Source of the DNA: Hofstenia miamia
Lineage: Eukaryota; Xenacoelomorpha; Acoela
DNA: 64,000 bases
NCBI GenBank assembly: GCA_004352715.1
Contig: SCFE01000002.1
Span: 5,328,755 to 5,392,754, forward strand
Direction of reading: 5' to 3'
Part shown: positions 39,501 to 46,817 of the stretch, in pieces
How positions within the stretch are numbered: the first letter of the stretch is position 1
Layout: each line of letters begins with the position of its first letter
Made by a program: the position numbers and the translations under genes
Notes under the pieces: generated by a model
Told to the model about the DNA's origin: nothing
What the model saw: the letters and a program-made list of their open reading frames with translations, nothing else
The model's database searches: none

Positions 39501-39890
39501 TAATTTGCAAATTTAGACTTGCAGCAGGTTACTTACCTTATTAACGTCTTTACTGGTCATGAAAGAGGAGCTGGTACAGATGCTAATGTTTACATAACCC
39601 TCTATGGTCTGCATGGAGACACTGGCATGCGGCAATTAACGAAAAGCTTCCGAGATCTTTTCGAACGTGGGCGGTCAGACGACTTTTTAATCGAATGTCT
39701 CGATTTAGGTCAATTGCAAGGAATTTCAGTCAATCATGACAACAGTGGAACCAATCCTGGCTGGTTGTTAGATCGGATTGAGGTAACTAATATGACCACA
39801 AAAGATCTAACGGTTTTCCCCTGCAATGTTTGGTTGGACAAAATGAAAGGTGACCGACAAACAAGTCGCTATTTGGTTCCAATAAAATAG
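1..39890 (+). CDS. LOXHD1-like multi-PLAT-domain protein, 3' part of gene (30 exons)
   Basis: Large gene of tandem PLAT domains, each about 110-130 residues and usually split into two to four exons. I joined 30 exons by GT-AG borders; every junction keeps frame and the total (5,075 nt, counting the repeated piece at 1-55 once) gives about 1,690 residues ending at TAG 39888-39890. PLAT signatures recur: a G-T-D-A-N-V strand near the start, H-D-(N/D)-S-G in the middle, W-(F/L)-L-D-(R/K)-(I/V) and a final F-P-C-x-(R/V)-W-L strand. An uninterrupted run of PLAT domains with short linkers is known from LOXHD1, a protein of hair-cell stereocilia in vertebrates; a role at the membrane of ciliated or mechanosensory cells here is inference. 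Every PLAT-to-PLAT boundary I could phase is phase 1, as expected if domains multiplied by exon-set duplication. Exon order in the first 8 kb is scrambled. The 5' end is outside the window. Confidence 0.85.
651..1942 (+). mobile_element. Tc1/mariner-type DNA transposon, full length, inactive
   Basis: Inverted ends at 651-675 and 1918-1942 match at 23 of 25 positions counting the TA on each side, so the element is 653-1940 (1,288 bp) flanked by the TA target duplication typical of Tc1/mariner elements. Inside is a broken transposase frame on the plus strand. It lies in the intron after PLAT D1. Confidence 0.85.
789..1830 (+). pseudogene. Broken mariner-like transposase
   Basis: The N-terminal frame (789-1139) has the helix-turn-helix type opening [12 protein letters not shown] common in a mariner group with DUF4817-like N-termini. 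After frameshifts and stops, the plus strand reads [10 protein letters not shown] near 1238-1267, the first catalytic Asp region, and 1597-1830 reads [17 protein letters not shown], the second catalytic region. These motifs in this order identify the family; the interrupted frame means no active enzyme. A second copy of the 5' part lies at 6428-7081. Confidence 0.8.
1943..3143 (+). other. Intron with (TA)n tract, no gene seen
   Basis: Rest of the intron before the first half of PLAT D2. It holds a (TA)n tract at about 2039-2107. I saw no coding signal or repeat with clear ends. Confidence 0.6.
3144..3337 (+). CDS. PLAT domain D2, first half exon
   Basis: Acceptor TTAG at 3140-3143, phase-1 entry, donor GTAAGA in phase 0. 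It codes [13 protein letters not shown], then [24 protein letters not shown] and A-A-N-V-G-T. The exon stops inside the strand that normally reads D-L-G-x-(I/L)-x-K. The exon at 8064 begins [10 protein letters not shown], exactly the missing continuation, whereas the next C-terminal exon in the window (5460) starts further upstream in the fold and would duplicate residues. So its partner is 8064-8256. Confidence 0.85.
3749..4036 (+). mobile_element. LINE 3' end fragment with (TA)n and (TTA)n tails
   Basis: After a (TA)n tract (3749-3790) a Ser/Pro/Leu-rich frame ends with A-K-stop-S-H-S and then a TAA/TTA microsatellite (about 3994-4036), the usual look of the 3' end of a CR1/jockey-type LINE. 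The family is uncertain because only the tail remains. The sequence stops at an assembly gap. Confidence 0.5.
4037..4039. other. Assembly gap (3 N) between (TTA)n and (TA)n
   Basis: Three Ns join a TTA microsatellite to a TA microsatellite. Exon order on either side argues that this is a join between contigs that overlap elsewhere. Confidence 0.9.
4090..5694 (+). CDS. PLAT domain D1 (two exons)
   Basis: Exons 4090-4244 and 5460-5694. The first codes [19 protein letters not shown] and ends N-K-F-E-A-S-T in phase 0. The second starts [14 protein letters not shown], then [18 protein letters not shown] and [16 protein letters not shown], ending in phase 1 at GTAAGC. All PLAT landmarks are intact, including the G-A-G-T-D-A-N-V strand. 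The last 55 bases of the second exon recur at 1-55. The 1.2-kb intron between them holds nothing I can name. Confidence 0.88.
6290..7081 (+). mobile_element. Mariner element, 3'-truncated second copy
   Basis: Repeat of 651-1442 with the same left inverted end (6290-6314) and the same broken transposase 5' part (6428-6778). At 7081/7082 the sequence switches abruptly to an unrelated minus-strand LINE fragment, so the right third and right inverted end are missing here. Confidence 0.85.
7082..7450 (-). mobile_element. LINE reverse transcriptase fragment
   Basis: On the minus strand the sequence reads [13 protein letters not shown] and, after a frame change, [17 protein letters not shown]. These are the conserved G-V-P-Q-G-S-x-L-G-P and F/Y-A-D-D-T blocks of LINE reverse transcriptases (CR1/L2/jockey-like). 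It is short and frameshifted, hence dead. It abuts the truncated mariner copy exactly at 7082. Confidence 0.7.
7673..8036. repeat. Pair of (TA)n tracts flanking a small inverted-repeat element
   Basis: (TA)n-rich tracts at about 7673-7755 and 7961-8036 bracket a 211-bp unique insert. The D2 second-half exon begins 27 bp after the right tract. Confidence 0.9.
7753..7963. mobile_element. Small element A inside (TA)n, iterated TGGCGCTGGGTAT motif
   Basis: Left end 7753-7768 and right end 7948-7963 are inverted copies, 14 of 16 matching, around the core TGGCGYTGGGTAT. Two more direct copies lie inside: 7795-7818 matches the right end over 23 of 24 bases, and 7917-7930 is a weaker copy. No coding frame. 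The four motif copies in 211 bp, and the (TA)n on both sides, suggest a non-autonomous element that inserted into a microsatellite. Confidence 0.6.
8064..8256 (+). CDS. PLAT domain D2, second half exon
   Basis: Starts after TAG at 8061-8063 in phase 0 and ends at GTAAGT in phase 1. It codes [24 protein letters not shown], then [14 protein letters not shown] and a short linker ending V-V-E-R-E-A. The final strand has F-S-I-H in place of the usual F-P-C-N. It completes the half domain at 3144-3337. Confidence 0.87.
8803..12753 (+). CDS. PLAT domain D3 with basic insert (three exons)
   Basis: Exons 8803-8963, 9524-9610 and 12504-12753. The first codes [12 protein letters not shown] and [10 protein letters not shown]; the usual G-T-D-A-N-V is replaced by E-M-C-S-A-N-L. 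The second codes [15 protein letters not shown] and H-W-H-I-D-K. The third begins [13 protein letters not shown] and carries a Lys/Ser-rich stretch of about 35 residues before the last strand [11 protein letters not shown]. This insert sits in the loop after the W-x-x-D-K strand and is not seen in the other domains. A LINE lies in the intron between the second and third exons. Confidence 0.85.
9030..9260. repeat. Dispersed repeat with iterated GGGACCA-like motif, copy 1
   Basis: AT-rich stretch with repeated GGTTCC/GTCCCA words that aligns by eye, in reverse complement, with 21735-21995; both have an AAATAYTTCAG word followed by paired GGAC words and an AATTTTATT block at similar spacing. A third, looser member is at 33410-33610. 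The end near 9250 (CCGGAAA next to TAGGG in reverse complement) resembles the end of copy 2. No coding frame. Confidence 0.45.
11217..12350 (+). pseudogene. Decayed LINE reverse transcriptase in PLAT intron
   Basis: Plus-strand reading in shifting frames gives [13 protein letters not shown] near 11815-11855, [11 protein letters not shown] near 12015-12050 and [19 protein letters not shown] near 12127-12185, in the order found in the finger, palm and thumb of CR1/jockey-like reverse transcriptases. Frameshifts and stops show it is dead. It lies in the intron of PLAT D3, in the same direction as the gene. Pyrimidine-rich codons set it apart from the surrounding AT-rich intron. Confidence 0.65.
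13241..14119 (+). CDS. PLAT domain D4 (two exons)
   Basis: Exons 13241-13511 and 13965-14119. The first holds nearly the whole domain: [39 protein letters not shown] and S-W-F-L-D-R-I-E-I. The G-T-D-A-N-V strand is degenerate (E-N-C-D-I-T-I-P-V). The second codes [15 protein letters not shown] and a roughly 30-residue linker ending L-E-M-R. The acceptor at 13963-13964 was preferred over a CAG at 13981-13983 because only it restores the F-x-C-x-x-W-L strand in frame. Confidence 0.85.
14369..15513 (+). CDS. PLAT domain D5 (three exons, one 40-bp intron)
   Basis: Exons 14369-14473, 14514-14622 and 15329-15513. They code [24 protein letters not shown], then [31 protein letters not shown] and [20 protein letters not shown]. 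The intron 14474-14513 is only 40 bp, yet it has GTAAGC and TTTAG ends and removing it keeps frame. The first two exons lack the usual G-E-R-x-L strand, replaced by R-F-W-M-C-N-S-M-T. Confidence 0.83.
16586..17259 (+). CDS. PLAT domain D6 (three exons)
   Basis: Exons 16586-16764, 16868-16993 and 17100-17259, with introns of 103 and 106 bp. They code [32 protein letters not shown], then [11 protein letters not shown] and G-W-H-L-S-S-V-T-V, then [23 protein letters not shown]. The W-H-L-S-S lacks the usual Asp and Lys/Arg. An acidic/polar linker of about 30 residues follows. Confidence 0.87.
18064..19965 (+). CDS. PLAT domain D7 (two exons)
   Basis: Exons 18064-18218 and 19756-19965, separated by an intron with two assembly gaps in (TA)n tracts. 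They code [39 protein letters not shown], then [31 protein letters not shown] and [15 protein letters not shown]. This is one of the most canonical domains. The second exon ends in phase 0, unlike other domain ends, because a linker exon follows. Confidence 0.9.
18363..18422. other. Assembly gap (60 N) in (TA)n
   Basis: Run of 60 Ns with a short (TA) tract on the left and a longer (TA)n tract on the right. Confidence 0.95.
19288..19486. other. Assembly gap (199 N) flanked by (TA)n
   Basis: Run of 199 Ns with (TA)n on the left (about 19250-19279), a short ACACTGTTA stub, and (TA)n on the right. The size and setting match the small elements found inside (TA)n elsewhere in the window, so an unresolved element here is possible. 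Confidence 0.95.
20320..20720. repeat. Iterated GACTCGACCC-like words in intron
   Basis: GATCGATTCGAGGGTAAGCC (about 20358), TGACTCGACCCAGGGGTCAGCC-like sequence at about 20575-20597 and CATGACTCGATCC (about 20681) share a CG-containing core that is rare in the surrounding intron. No clear ends or target duplication found. Confidence 0.35.
21735..21995. repeat. Dispersed repeat with iterated GGGACCA-like motif, copy 2
   Basis: Contains GTCCCA/GGTCCC/GATCCC words about every 30-60 bp and aligns in reverse complement with 9030-9260. Its left end reads TAGGGCCTCCGGAAACTG, like the end of copy 1. No coding frame. Confidence 0.45.
22444..22582 (+). CDS. Ser/Arg-rich linker exon between PLAT D7 and D8
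   Basis: Acceptor GTAG before 22444, phase-0 entry, phase-1 exit at GTGAGT; 46 residues. It codes [18 protein letters not shown] and D-S-P-R-R-K-M-T-H. It has no PLAT strands, is rich in Ser, Arg and Gly, and is probably a flexible, phosphorylatable hinge (inference). Phases fit both neighbours exactly. Confidence 0.7.
23050..23710. repeat. Intron stretch with iterated GGGTCA-like words
   Basis: Words such as TGGGTCAA, GACCCATGA, TTACCCATGA, GGTTAGGGTCAA and GTCTGGTTGG recur across about 650 bp in both orientations. It resembles the other iterated-motif repeats here, but I could not find ends. Confidence 0.3.
23797..25749 (+). CDS. PLAT domain D8 (two exons)
   Basis: Exons 23797-24002 and 25566-25749. 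They code [33 protein letters not shown] and [11 protein letters not shown], then [17 protein letters not shown] and [21 protein letters not shown]. The Asp of G-T-D-A is Asn and the W-F-L-D-R-I strand is W-F-L-Q-E-L. The 1.56-kb intron shows nothing recognisable. Confidence 0.88.
26040..26950 (-). pseudogene. Decayed mariner-type transposase remnant in PLAT intron
   Basis: On the minus strand, in shifting frames, I read [13 protein letters not shown] near 26830-26885 (like the mariner HTH W-x-x-x-F-K), R-V-Q-R-I-V-S-E-I near 26690-26720, [15 protein letters not shown] near 26635-26680, [10 protein letters not shown] near 26310-26340 (normally H-D-N-A-R-P-H, so the catalytic Asp is lost) and [10 protein letters not shown] near 26215-26245 (normally Y-S-P-D-L-x-P-x-D). 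The order fits a mariner; frameshifts make it dead. Inverted ends were not found. Confidence 0.55.
28205..29491 (+). CDS. PLAT domain D9, divergent (three exons)
   Basis: Exons 28205-28365, 29226-29315 and 29359-29491; the second intron is 43 bp. They code [55 protein letters not shown] and E-W-K-F-K-E-I-H-L. The final F-P-C-x-R-W-L strand is not recognisable; the third exon instead codes a polar stretch ending Y-N-S-P-Q-I-S. The third exon has good TTAG and GTAAGC borders and fits both phases, but is the least certain of the set. Confidence 0.75.
30800..32434 (+). CDS. PLAT domain D10 (two exons)
   Basis: Exons 30800-31030 and 32264-32434. They code [58 protein letters not shown], then [11 protein letters not shown] and [16 protein letters not shown]. 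The first half is close to the D1 and D2 first halves. The intron between holds an assembly gap with a duplicated flank. Confidence 0.88.
31337..31791. repeat. 217-bp unmerged overlap around an assembly gap
   Basis: 31337-31553 and 31575-31791 appear identical (offset 238) and flank a 21-N gap (31554-31574). This is the classic trace of two contig ends that overlap but were scaffolded with an artificial gap. Confidence 0.9.
33410..33610. repeat. GGGACCA-rich repeat, copy 3 (loose)
   Basis: At least five GGGACC/GGAACC-like words in about 200 bp (for example GGGACCAGTATGG, GGGACCAAATCCC, CGGGACCAAAAGTG). The word spacing is like copies at 9030 and 21735, but the sequence between is less similar. 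Confidence 0.35.
33850..37910 (+). CDS. PLAT domain D11, degenerate, with microexon (four exons)
   Basis: Exons 33850-33985, 34259-34432, 34942-34980 (39 bp) and 37804-37910. They code [54 protein letters not shown], then [12 protein letters not shown] and [11 protein letters not shown]. The G-T-D-A-N-V strand is lost and the last strand has N-K-S-L-P instead of R-W-L. The microexon is symmetric (phase 2 on both sides), so skipping it keeps frame. The 2.8-kb intron before the last exon shows nothing else. Confidence 0.78.
38107..39500. mobile_element. Element B inside (TA)n, iterated ACTTGCGCTTTGTACA motif
   Basis: A perfect 21-bp inverted repeat lies at 38126-38146 and 39452-39472, with (TA)n directly outside on both sides. 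Its core, ACTTGCGCTTTGTACA, recurs: forward at 38132, 38164, 38194, 38357, 38387 and 39417, reverse at 39289 and 39451 (16-bp words, a few mismatches). The unit is about 1.35 kb with no coding frame. The interior 38530-38900 has its own cluster of CTTACTAGTAA words. It lies in the last intron of the PLAT gene. Confidence 0.65.
38530..38910. repeat. Nested cluster of TTACTAGTAA words inside element B
   Basis: GGCTGGTTACTACTTACTAG at the left and CCTAGTAAGTTACCCATAAC at the right form an imperfect inverted pair, with further copies GGTTACTAGTAAC, TTTACTAGGAAC and GATACTAGTAATA between. It looks like a second iterated-motif element inside element B, but I found no target duplication. Confidence 0.4.
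39517..39890 (+). CDS. PLAT domain D12 and C-terminus (single last exon)
   Basis: Acceptor TTTAG before 39517, phase-1 entry, stop TAG 39888-39890. The whole domain is in one exon: [69 protein letters not shown] and [20 protein letters not shown]. The protein ends ten residues later, so nothing follows the last PLAT. All landmarks are intact. A possible ATTAAA poly(A) signal is at 39962-39967. Confidence 0.92.
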
Positions 39891-41782
39891 GGCAAAATTT
39901 TTCCAAGCTATAAATATTGAATTTCGCAATTTTGTAATTAGTAATATTTAACAGTAATTGTATTAAAGTTTTTTCACAAATTTTTTATTTTTATATTTAT
40001 AGTAATTAGTATGGATTATCATTTACTCATTCCACACATATTTCGTTCATTATATAAATTGAGCGTAATCCAAAGCTATGTGAAGTTTATTTTTAAATAC
40101 ACTGTGTAATTTAGTCCTGTTTCAATTTTATTTCTCAACGATTTTGGTTTATTATTGACTGCCATAATTTATCACATGCATTAAATCATACAGAAGCCAA
40201 TGATAATATGAAACTATAACTTCTGTAATACAGCATTGCCTTCCGTTGAAAACCATTTGTAAGTAGTTTTACTTAACTTCCTGAATAGCACACGCCATCT
40301 TTCATAAGTGAAGTACGTTATTGATTAGTAGTATTCTTCATTCCAAAATTAGTTCAATGTTTTCTAAAACAGATAGTTATAGAAAAAGTCAAAATATAGG
40401 TTTTAAACGAAACTAGGGTATTTGAATAGTTTGAGATTGACTCGAACATTATAATTGAAAATTGAATCTGAAAAACAAACCAATGGGTAACCAATTAATA
40501 ATTAAAATAGTAAGACTTGAAGAATTAGGTAAGCGTGATCTCCGTTATAGTTAAAAAATCCTTTTTAGTGATTGCCGCAAAATATTTATTTTTAAAAATC
40601 ACGCCTTATATTATCCTAGTTTAGGCAAGTCTGGACACTATTGCGCAAGGTTTGTTTTAAATGTTTTATCTCTGTGAACGACATTAAGAAAAACGCATAT
40701 GCGAATAACGCAATAATAGTAATAATAATAATTATTATAGGATCCGCTCTGTACTATGGTAAATTCCAAGCAAGGTGAACATTGACAGTTGATGAAAATT
40801 CCAAATGAATTTTTTTTCAAAATTTAAAAATATTTGCCAATAAAATCCAGTTTCACTTTTGAATTTTAGGCTGTGATATTTCAAACTCGATTCAATTCTT
40901 TGAACAAATGCTAGCTTTTCAGTATTTTCCCTACAACCTTTTTTGCAAGTGCATAGTAATTAATACATATTTCTTAATTCTAGAATTTAATTTTAATTTT
41001 ATAGCGCTATGAGAAACAAACATGCATCATTTTAGTGTTTGAAGCAAAATAATCCAAATTATAGATCAAAAGCAAAAATTTTAGCTTTCTAAACAGTGGA
41101 ATAGACGATAGAGCTTTCTATATTCTTCATGCGGTAACGCAATAAGAATGCGGAACTATTATTCGGAATAGATTGAAGTAACCAAGAATATTTGGAGTTG
41201 AAATTATTGAATTTAAATTTTGAATTTTTCGAATAAATTGCCAACTTCTTATCTTTGATAGCATTTATTAATTTGTTGGCTACCTACAAATTTTGAAAGA
41301 TTTTGTACAAAGTATTTATGAAAATACACACTATTTAAAAAAATAATAAAATATAGGATATTCGCATTAGTTACAAATATAGATGTTATAATAATAAATA
41401 TAATTTATAAAATATAACACATATATACAACACAGCCCCTAAAAATCCAAGTTTAGAAATCAAAATTTCATTTTATTTTATAATTTTATATATTTCGCCA
41501 TTTATTAAATTAAATAAATTCAAACAGGAACGACCTGTCCATACTTGACATTTAGTTATAAATTGCAACTGTTGCAGAATTAATATAGTGCAAGCTATAA
41601 TGTCTAAAAATTTGTAACAAATCTTTTTTCAAAAAATCATTTCAATTATGTTTTCTCTATTTTTTTAAATATTCAAATTTGTCTATTTGATGTTAAGATG
41701 CTTATTAACCATGAATGATTTAAAAATTTAGCACTCAATTCATCTATGTGTTAAGGAAAACACGCTAAATTGACATTTTAAT
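39891..41782. other. Intergenic region downstream of the PLAT gene
   Basis: AT-rich sequence with a possible poly(A) signal soon after the stop. I see no coding frame with recognisable content. Confidence 0.5.
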
Positions 41783-44201
41783 ATAAATGGCACCAGGGGT
41801 CTGTTTTTACCCCAGATCAAAACTATTCATTTAGTTCAAAAATATACATAGCAATTAACTGCCACCACAAGAATGTCATTTTATAGACATTTTTACTAAA
41901 AAGTCATTAAATGACCACAGATTTTTTGTATGTGATTATTAAAGCCTGGACTTTGCTTGTAAAACTACAAAAATACATAATTTTAAAGAAATCGCAGAAA
42001 AATCAGAATTATTTTACAGAACAAATGCATTAGCTATATTTGTAAAAGTTTTGGACAAAAATGATGCTAAAATACAAGATCCCATAGTCGATCAACACCA
42101 TTCTCAATATTAGGATACCTCTCCATATCTGTTTTTAAGTTAAGTTTCAGTTCTAAGGTATATCCACCTCTTAGAGCTTTGTAGGAGCACTCACGTGGGT
42201 TCAGGAAGAATTTTTGAACTGGGAGTGTGCCAGATTTTTTGAAATCCTGAGAGGAAAAGTTTAAATATTTTTATGCAATACTTTTTTATCTAGGTTTAAC
42301 AAATTTTGAAACTCAATAAAGTGCATGCATATTACAAGGGTGCCTTATTATTAAAATTTCAACTTAAGCAACGCACCGAAGAAGAATCCATGATTTGTAG
42401 TTTTTTATTCAAACTTCAAAGATGAAGACTGTTTGATCACAAATGATGTACAATCTTGCTCCCAATCAAAATGTAAGAGACATATACAAGATGTAGGGGG
42501 ATTTTGTTATGATGAAGACTTTGATCTATCAAATTGGAAGAATTCCCCATTCATAAAACTTATCTAAGTAGCACACAAGCTTTAGAAACAGCTCATGAAC
42601 TAGCACTTAATTCAGCTGCATTTACGATATATATGTAGTATCTAATGCAGTATAGGCAAAAAACAGCAATTCATGTATTATATTCATGAGTGTTCTATTG
42701 CGAGTTTCTTAAGATTCAGTGTTAGGTCAGTAGGAAACCTGTGGGAATGGCATCAATTCATCTTGCTGTCAAAAGACTATTCTCTCCCTGGTGTCAGCGT
42801 AGAGAAATCGTTTAATAAATATTGAGATTCTAACTCAAAGACGCATGAGTATGACATAAAAAGGGAAAATTTGTCTAAGAACCTATTTATTGTGATTGTG
42901 ATCAATAATTTATAACTGAATTCACATTAACAGATTTTGAGTTGGGTCGAGTCGAGTTAACTCGAGTTTTGTTGATTGAAATGAATAGTGCNATAAATGG
43001 CACCAGGGGTCTGTTTTTACCCCAGATCAAAACTATTCATTTAGTTCAAAAATATACATAGCAATTAACTGCCACCACAAGAATGTCATTTTATAGACAT
43101 TTTTACTAAAAAGTCATTAAATGACCACAGATTTTTTGTATGTGATTATTAAAGCCTGGACTTTGCTTGTAAAACTACAAAAATACATAATTTTAAAGAA
43201 ATCGCAGAAAAATCAGAATTATTTTACAGAACAAATGCATTAGCTATATTTGTAAAAGTTTTGGACAAAAATGATGCTAAAATACAAGATCCCATAGTCG
43301 ATCAACACCATTCTCAATATTAGGATACCTCTCCATATCTGTTTTTAAGTTAAGTTTCAGTTCTAAGGTATATCCACCTCTTAGAGCTTTGTAGGAGCAC
43401 TCACGTGGGTTCAGGAAGAATTTTTGAACTGGGAGTGTGCCAGATTTTTTGAAATCCTGAGAGGAAAAGTTTAAATATTTTTATGCAATACTTTTTTATC
43501 TAGGTTTAACAAATTTTGAAACTCAATAAAGTGCATGCATATTACAAGGGTGCCTTATTATTAAAATTTCAACTTAAGCAACGCACCGAAGAAGAATCCA
43601 TGATTTGTAGTTTTTTATTCAAACTTCAAAGATGAAGACTGTTTGATCACAAATGATGTACAATCTTGCTCCCAATCAAAATGTAAGAGACATATACAAG
43701 ATGTAGGGGGATTTTGTTATGATGAAGACTTTGATCTATCAAATTGGAAGAATTCCCCATTCATAAAACTTATCTAAGTAGCACACAAGCTTTAGAAACA
43801 GCTCATGAACTAGCACTTAATTCAGCTGCATTTACGATATATATGTAGTATCTAATGCAGTATAGGCAAAAAACAGCAATTCATGTATTATATTCATGAG
43901 TGTTCTATTGCGAGTTTCTTAAGATTCAGTGTTAGGTCAGTAGGAAACCTGTGGGAATGGCATCAATTCATCTTGCTGTCAAAAGACTATTCTCTCCCTG
44001 GTGTCAGCGTAGAGAAATCGTTTAATAAATATTGAGATTCTAACTCAAAGACGCATGAGTATGACATAAAAAGGGAAAATTTGTCTAAGAACCTATTTAT
44101 TGTGATTGTGATCAATAATTTATAACTGAATTCACATTAACAGATTTTGAGTTGGGTCGAGTCGAGTTAACTCGAGTTTTGTTGATTGAAATGAATAGTG
44201 C
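41783..44201. repeat. 1,209-bp unmerged overlap around a single N
   Basis: 41783-42991 and 42993-44201 match at an offset of 1,210 with one N (42992) between. No difference was seen by eye. Most likely two contig ends that overlap; the real genome would then have one copy. The unit itself shows no coding frame; its right end has a GGGTCGAGTCGAGTTAACTC word. Confidence 0.9.
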
Positions 44202-45850
44202 AGTGTATGTTTACTTAATTGAAACCATTATTTTCTAATTAAAAATCACTTCTACAAAAATTTCTTTCAGAGTCATTGGGGTTGAACTTGAGCAATATTG
44301 TCTATTGAGTGATCGTTACTAATATCAAGATGTGCGAGGGTGGTAGCCTCTCCCTGCTGATGGGATTGTTTTGACTTTATTAACATAAAAATTTTCATTT
44401 TCTAGTCTTTTGTTAAATTCAGATTAGCACTTCATTAGCAAAAGTCGCGATTTCAAGTTGGTAAACAAACTTTACACTTTATTCAAGTGATAATTGATTC
44501 ATTTTCATTCCTAAATTTAATAACTTTGATGGTTAATGCTATATCTATATTCAATACAATAATTATCAATTACAGGTTTTTAGCCAATTACAAATGTAAC
44601 TGCGTGAATATATTTTTTTTCTTACTTGGAAACAGTTGATTATTAAATAGTAACCTTAAAATTATGATATTGATAGGCCGATGTACGTGGACAAGTTTCA
44701 AATTTCAAAATGCGATTCGTCTCGAATGTCAGGAGACTGACGCAACACAACTCGACTAGAATCGACCAAAAGCAAAAATATCCTGAATTGCAGAGCCATA
44801 GTATTATCAGACCCATATCCGAAACAATTAGGTTTTCGATATGAGTAATTGTTAAGAAAGCTTTATTATAAAAAATTGTGGTTTTGGTAAAATTATCCCA
44901 ATAAAAATCCAATTGGAATCCAATGAATAGCAAATTTTGTTTTATCCAAGCAATTCCAATGCAATTCCAATGTCCAATTAGAATCTAATTAGATTCTAAT
45001 TTCGATGGACAATCCTGCCTTACACGGATGTGTTAGTTGTACGGTCTCTATTTATTGTCATTTGTCCTTGCAAAAGCCATTTTGTGATATTTCCATTTAA
45101 CTCACTTTATTTTTTTAGAGTTTCTTGAAAATACTGTTATAGCATTTGTTCAATCAGCTAAACTCAGTTAGAGAATATTTTCAATGAATGCCTATACTCG
45201 CTATTTTTCGGTTTTAGAAATTACTACGAATATCTTTACCAGAAAACAATCTACTTTGCATTTTGCTGAAATCTAAGCTCACAGTTTAATATGTCAATAA
45301 TAAACATGTTATTGAATAATACAGTTTTAAAAGATATATAAATCTAAGAAATTTAAATTTATGAGTAAGAATTATGCTACAATGGTAAAATATCGGAACA
45401 TTTCGAATGAGATCACCATAAACTTCGTCGATAATAAATGCTTCAAAGCGCCGGGAGCAGAACAATATTTATCATAGCGGTTGTTGATGAAATGCAAACA
45501 CGTCAATAAGTATATCTTATAGCAATATAAGTCCAAATCAATATATCAAATCAATTTGTTGTAATAAATAATAATAAAAGTAATAACAAAATTTATTTTA
45601 AGATTAAAATCCAGGAAACTACACTTTAAAGCTACAAAACTAAAAAATTAAAATTTCATGATAAGGAAAATAACGATCGGGGAAAATTGGCTTTGATAAG
45701 GATAATTTCGGTGGATTATTTTTTCTTACTTTTGATATAGCATATTCAGTTCTTTTGCTAATGATTTGAGTGGACGATTTTGGGAGTGTTCAATGTATTG
45801 TTGTAAGGATTTGTTTTTTTGCTAATGTTTAAATACATTAAATTATTTAA
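44202..45850. other. Intergenic, with iterated CCAATTGGAATCC-like words
   Basis: No gene seen. 44890-45005 holds repeated CAATTCCAATG and GGAATCCAAT words in both orientations, a small low-complexity cluster like the other iterated-motif repeats of this window. Confidence 0.4.
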
Positions 45851-46612
45851 TTTTTCACTAATGAGTTTAAATTTAAACTCTTACTTGTATATGTTGTTAA
45901 ACTTGGATAAAGATGTTTCTGATTCAACTACATATACTTGTAAAGCATAAATTATAATCGAATTTGCAAATGAATTGATTTAAAGATTTTCTTACTTTTA
46001 ATTTTATATAGAAATTTCTCATTGATGTTTTATAAACTTGAACAATATGATGTTTAAATGAAACCTTGTTATTTATAGTAAATCTAAGATATTTCATTGT
46101 TGTTACTGACAAAGAGCATCAATTTTACATATACTATCAGCAATTTCTCTTTAATGGTATAATCATTTCCAGTGAATTTTTATAATTTATTTCCAATTGG
46201 TTATTTTTCATATCAAGCTTTGATCTTTTTATTAATTGACTGTAATGGGAGTAAAATGTCAAAAGTTGGAAGACTGTTCAATGTATCATCAGCATATTTA
46301 TAGATTCATTTATAATGATTAAAAACCCACAATTTAAAGAGTCAATACACAATTTGAACAGAAATGCGCCACAAACGGAACATTGAGGAGAGGAACACCT
46401 TTGTTGATCTTTTTCCACATTTGAAAGTCTGCTATTATATTTAACCATTTTTGGTCTATTTTCAATGAAACTTATGCAATTTATGATTTTCTTTCTTTAT
46501 CAGCCACAGATAACAATTCTAGTTTTACTCTAGCTATGAACTCTTTATCAATTACATCAAATGATCCTAAGCTCCCATCTTTTGATTCTATTTTTTTTAC
46601 AAACTTGATTAC
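45850..46612 (-). pseudogene. Decayed LINE reverse transcriptase, interrupted by a Tc1-type element
   Basis: Minus-strand frames read V-V-I-K-F-V-K-K-I-E-S-K-D and F-D-V-I-D-K-E-F-I-A-R-V-K-L-E-L, then G-V-P-L-L-N-V-P-F-V, then K-Y-L-R-F-T-I-N-N-K-V-S-F-K-H-H. They match, in order, the A-F-D-x-V-D-H region, the G-V-P-Q-G-S region and the K-Y-L-G-V-x-x-D-x-K-L-x-F region of LINE reverse transcriptases. Stops and frameshifts abound. The right side is cut by the transposon beginning at 46615. Confidence 0.6.
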
Positions 46613-46817
46613 TACAGTATTTCCCACCCAAATATCCGATNAAAATGAATTTAAATGTACTTTAAAACTTAACGTCAATTAAAGAAATACTTTTGTAATA
46701 AGTCTTTCTGATTTATTTTCAATTTTTATCTTATAAAAGTACAGTAATTCATTGAACATCATATTTTCACAACTTTTAACAACATAAAGTTAATAAGCCA
46801 AAAAATAATGCCGAAAT

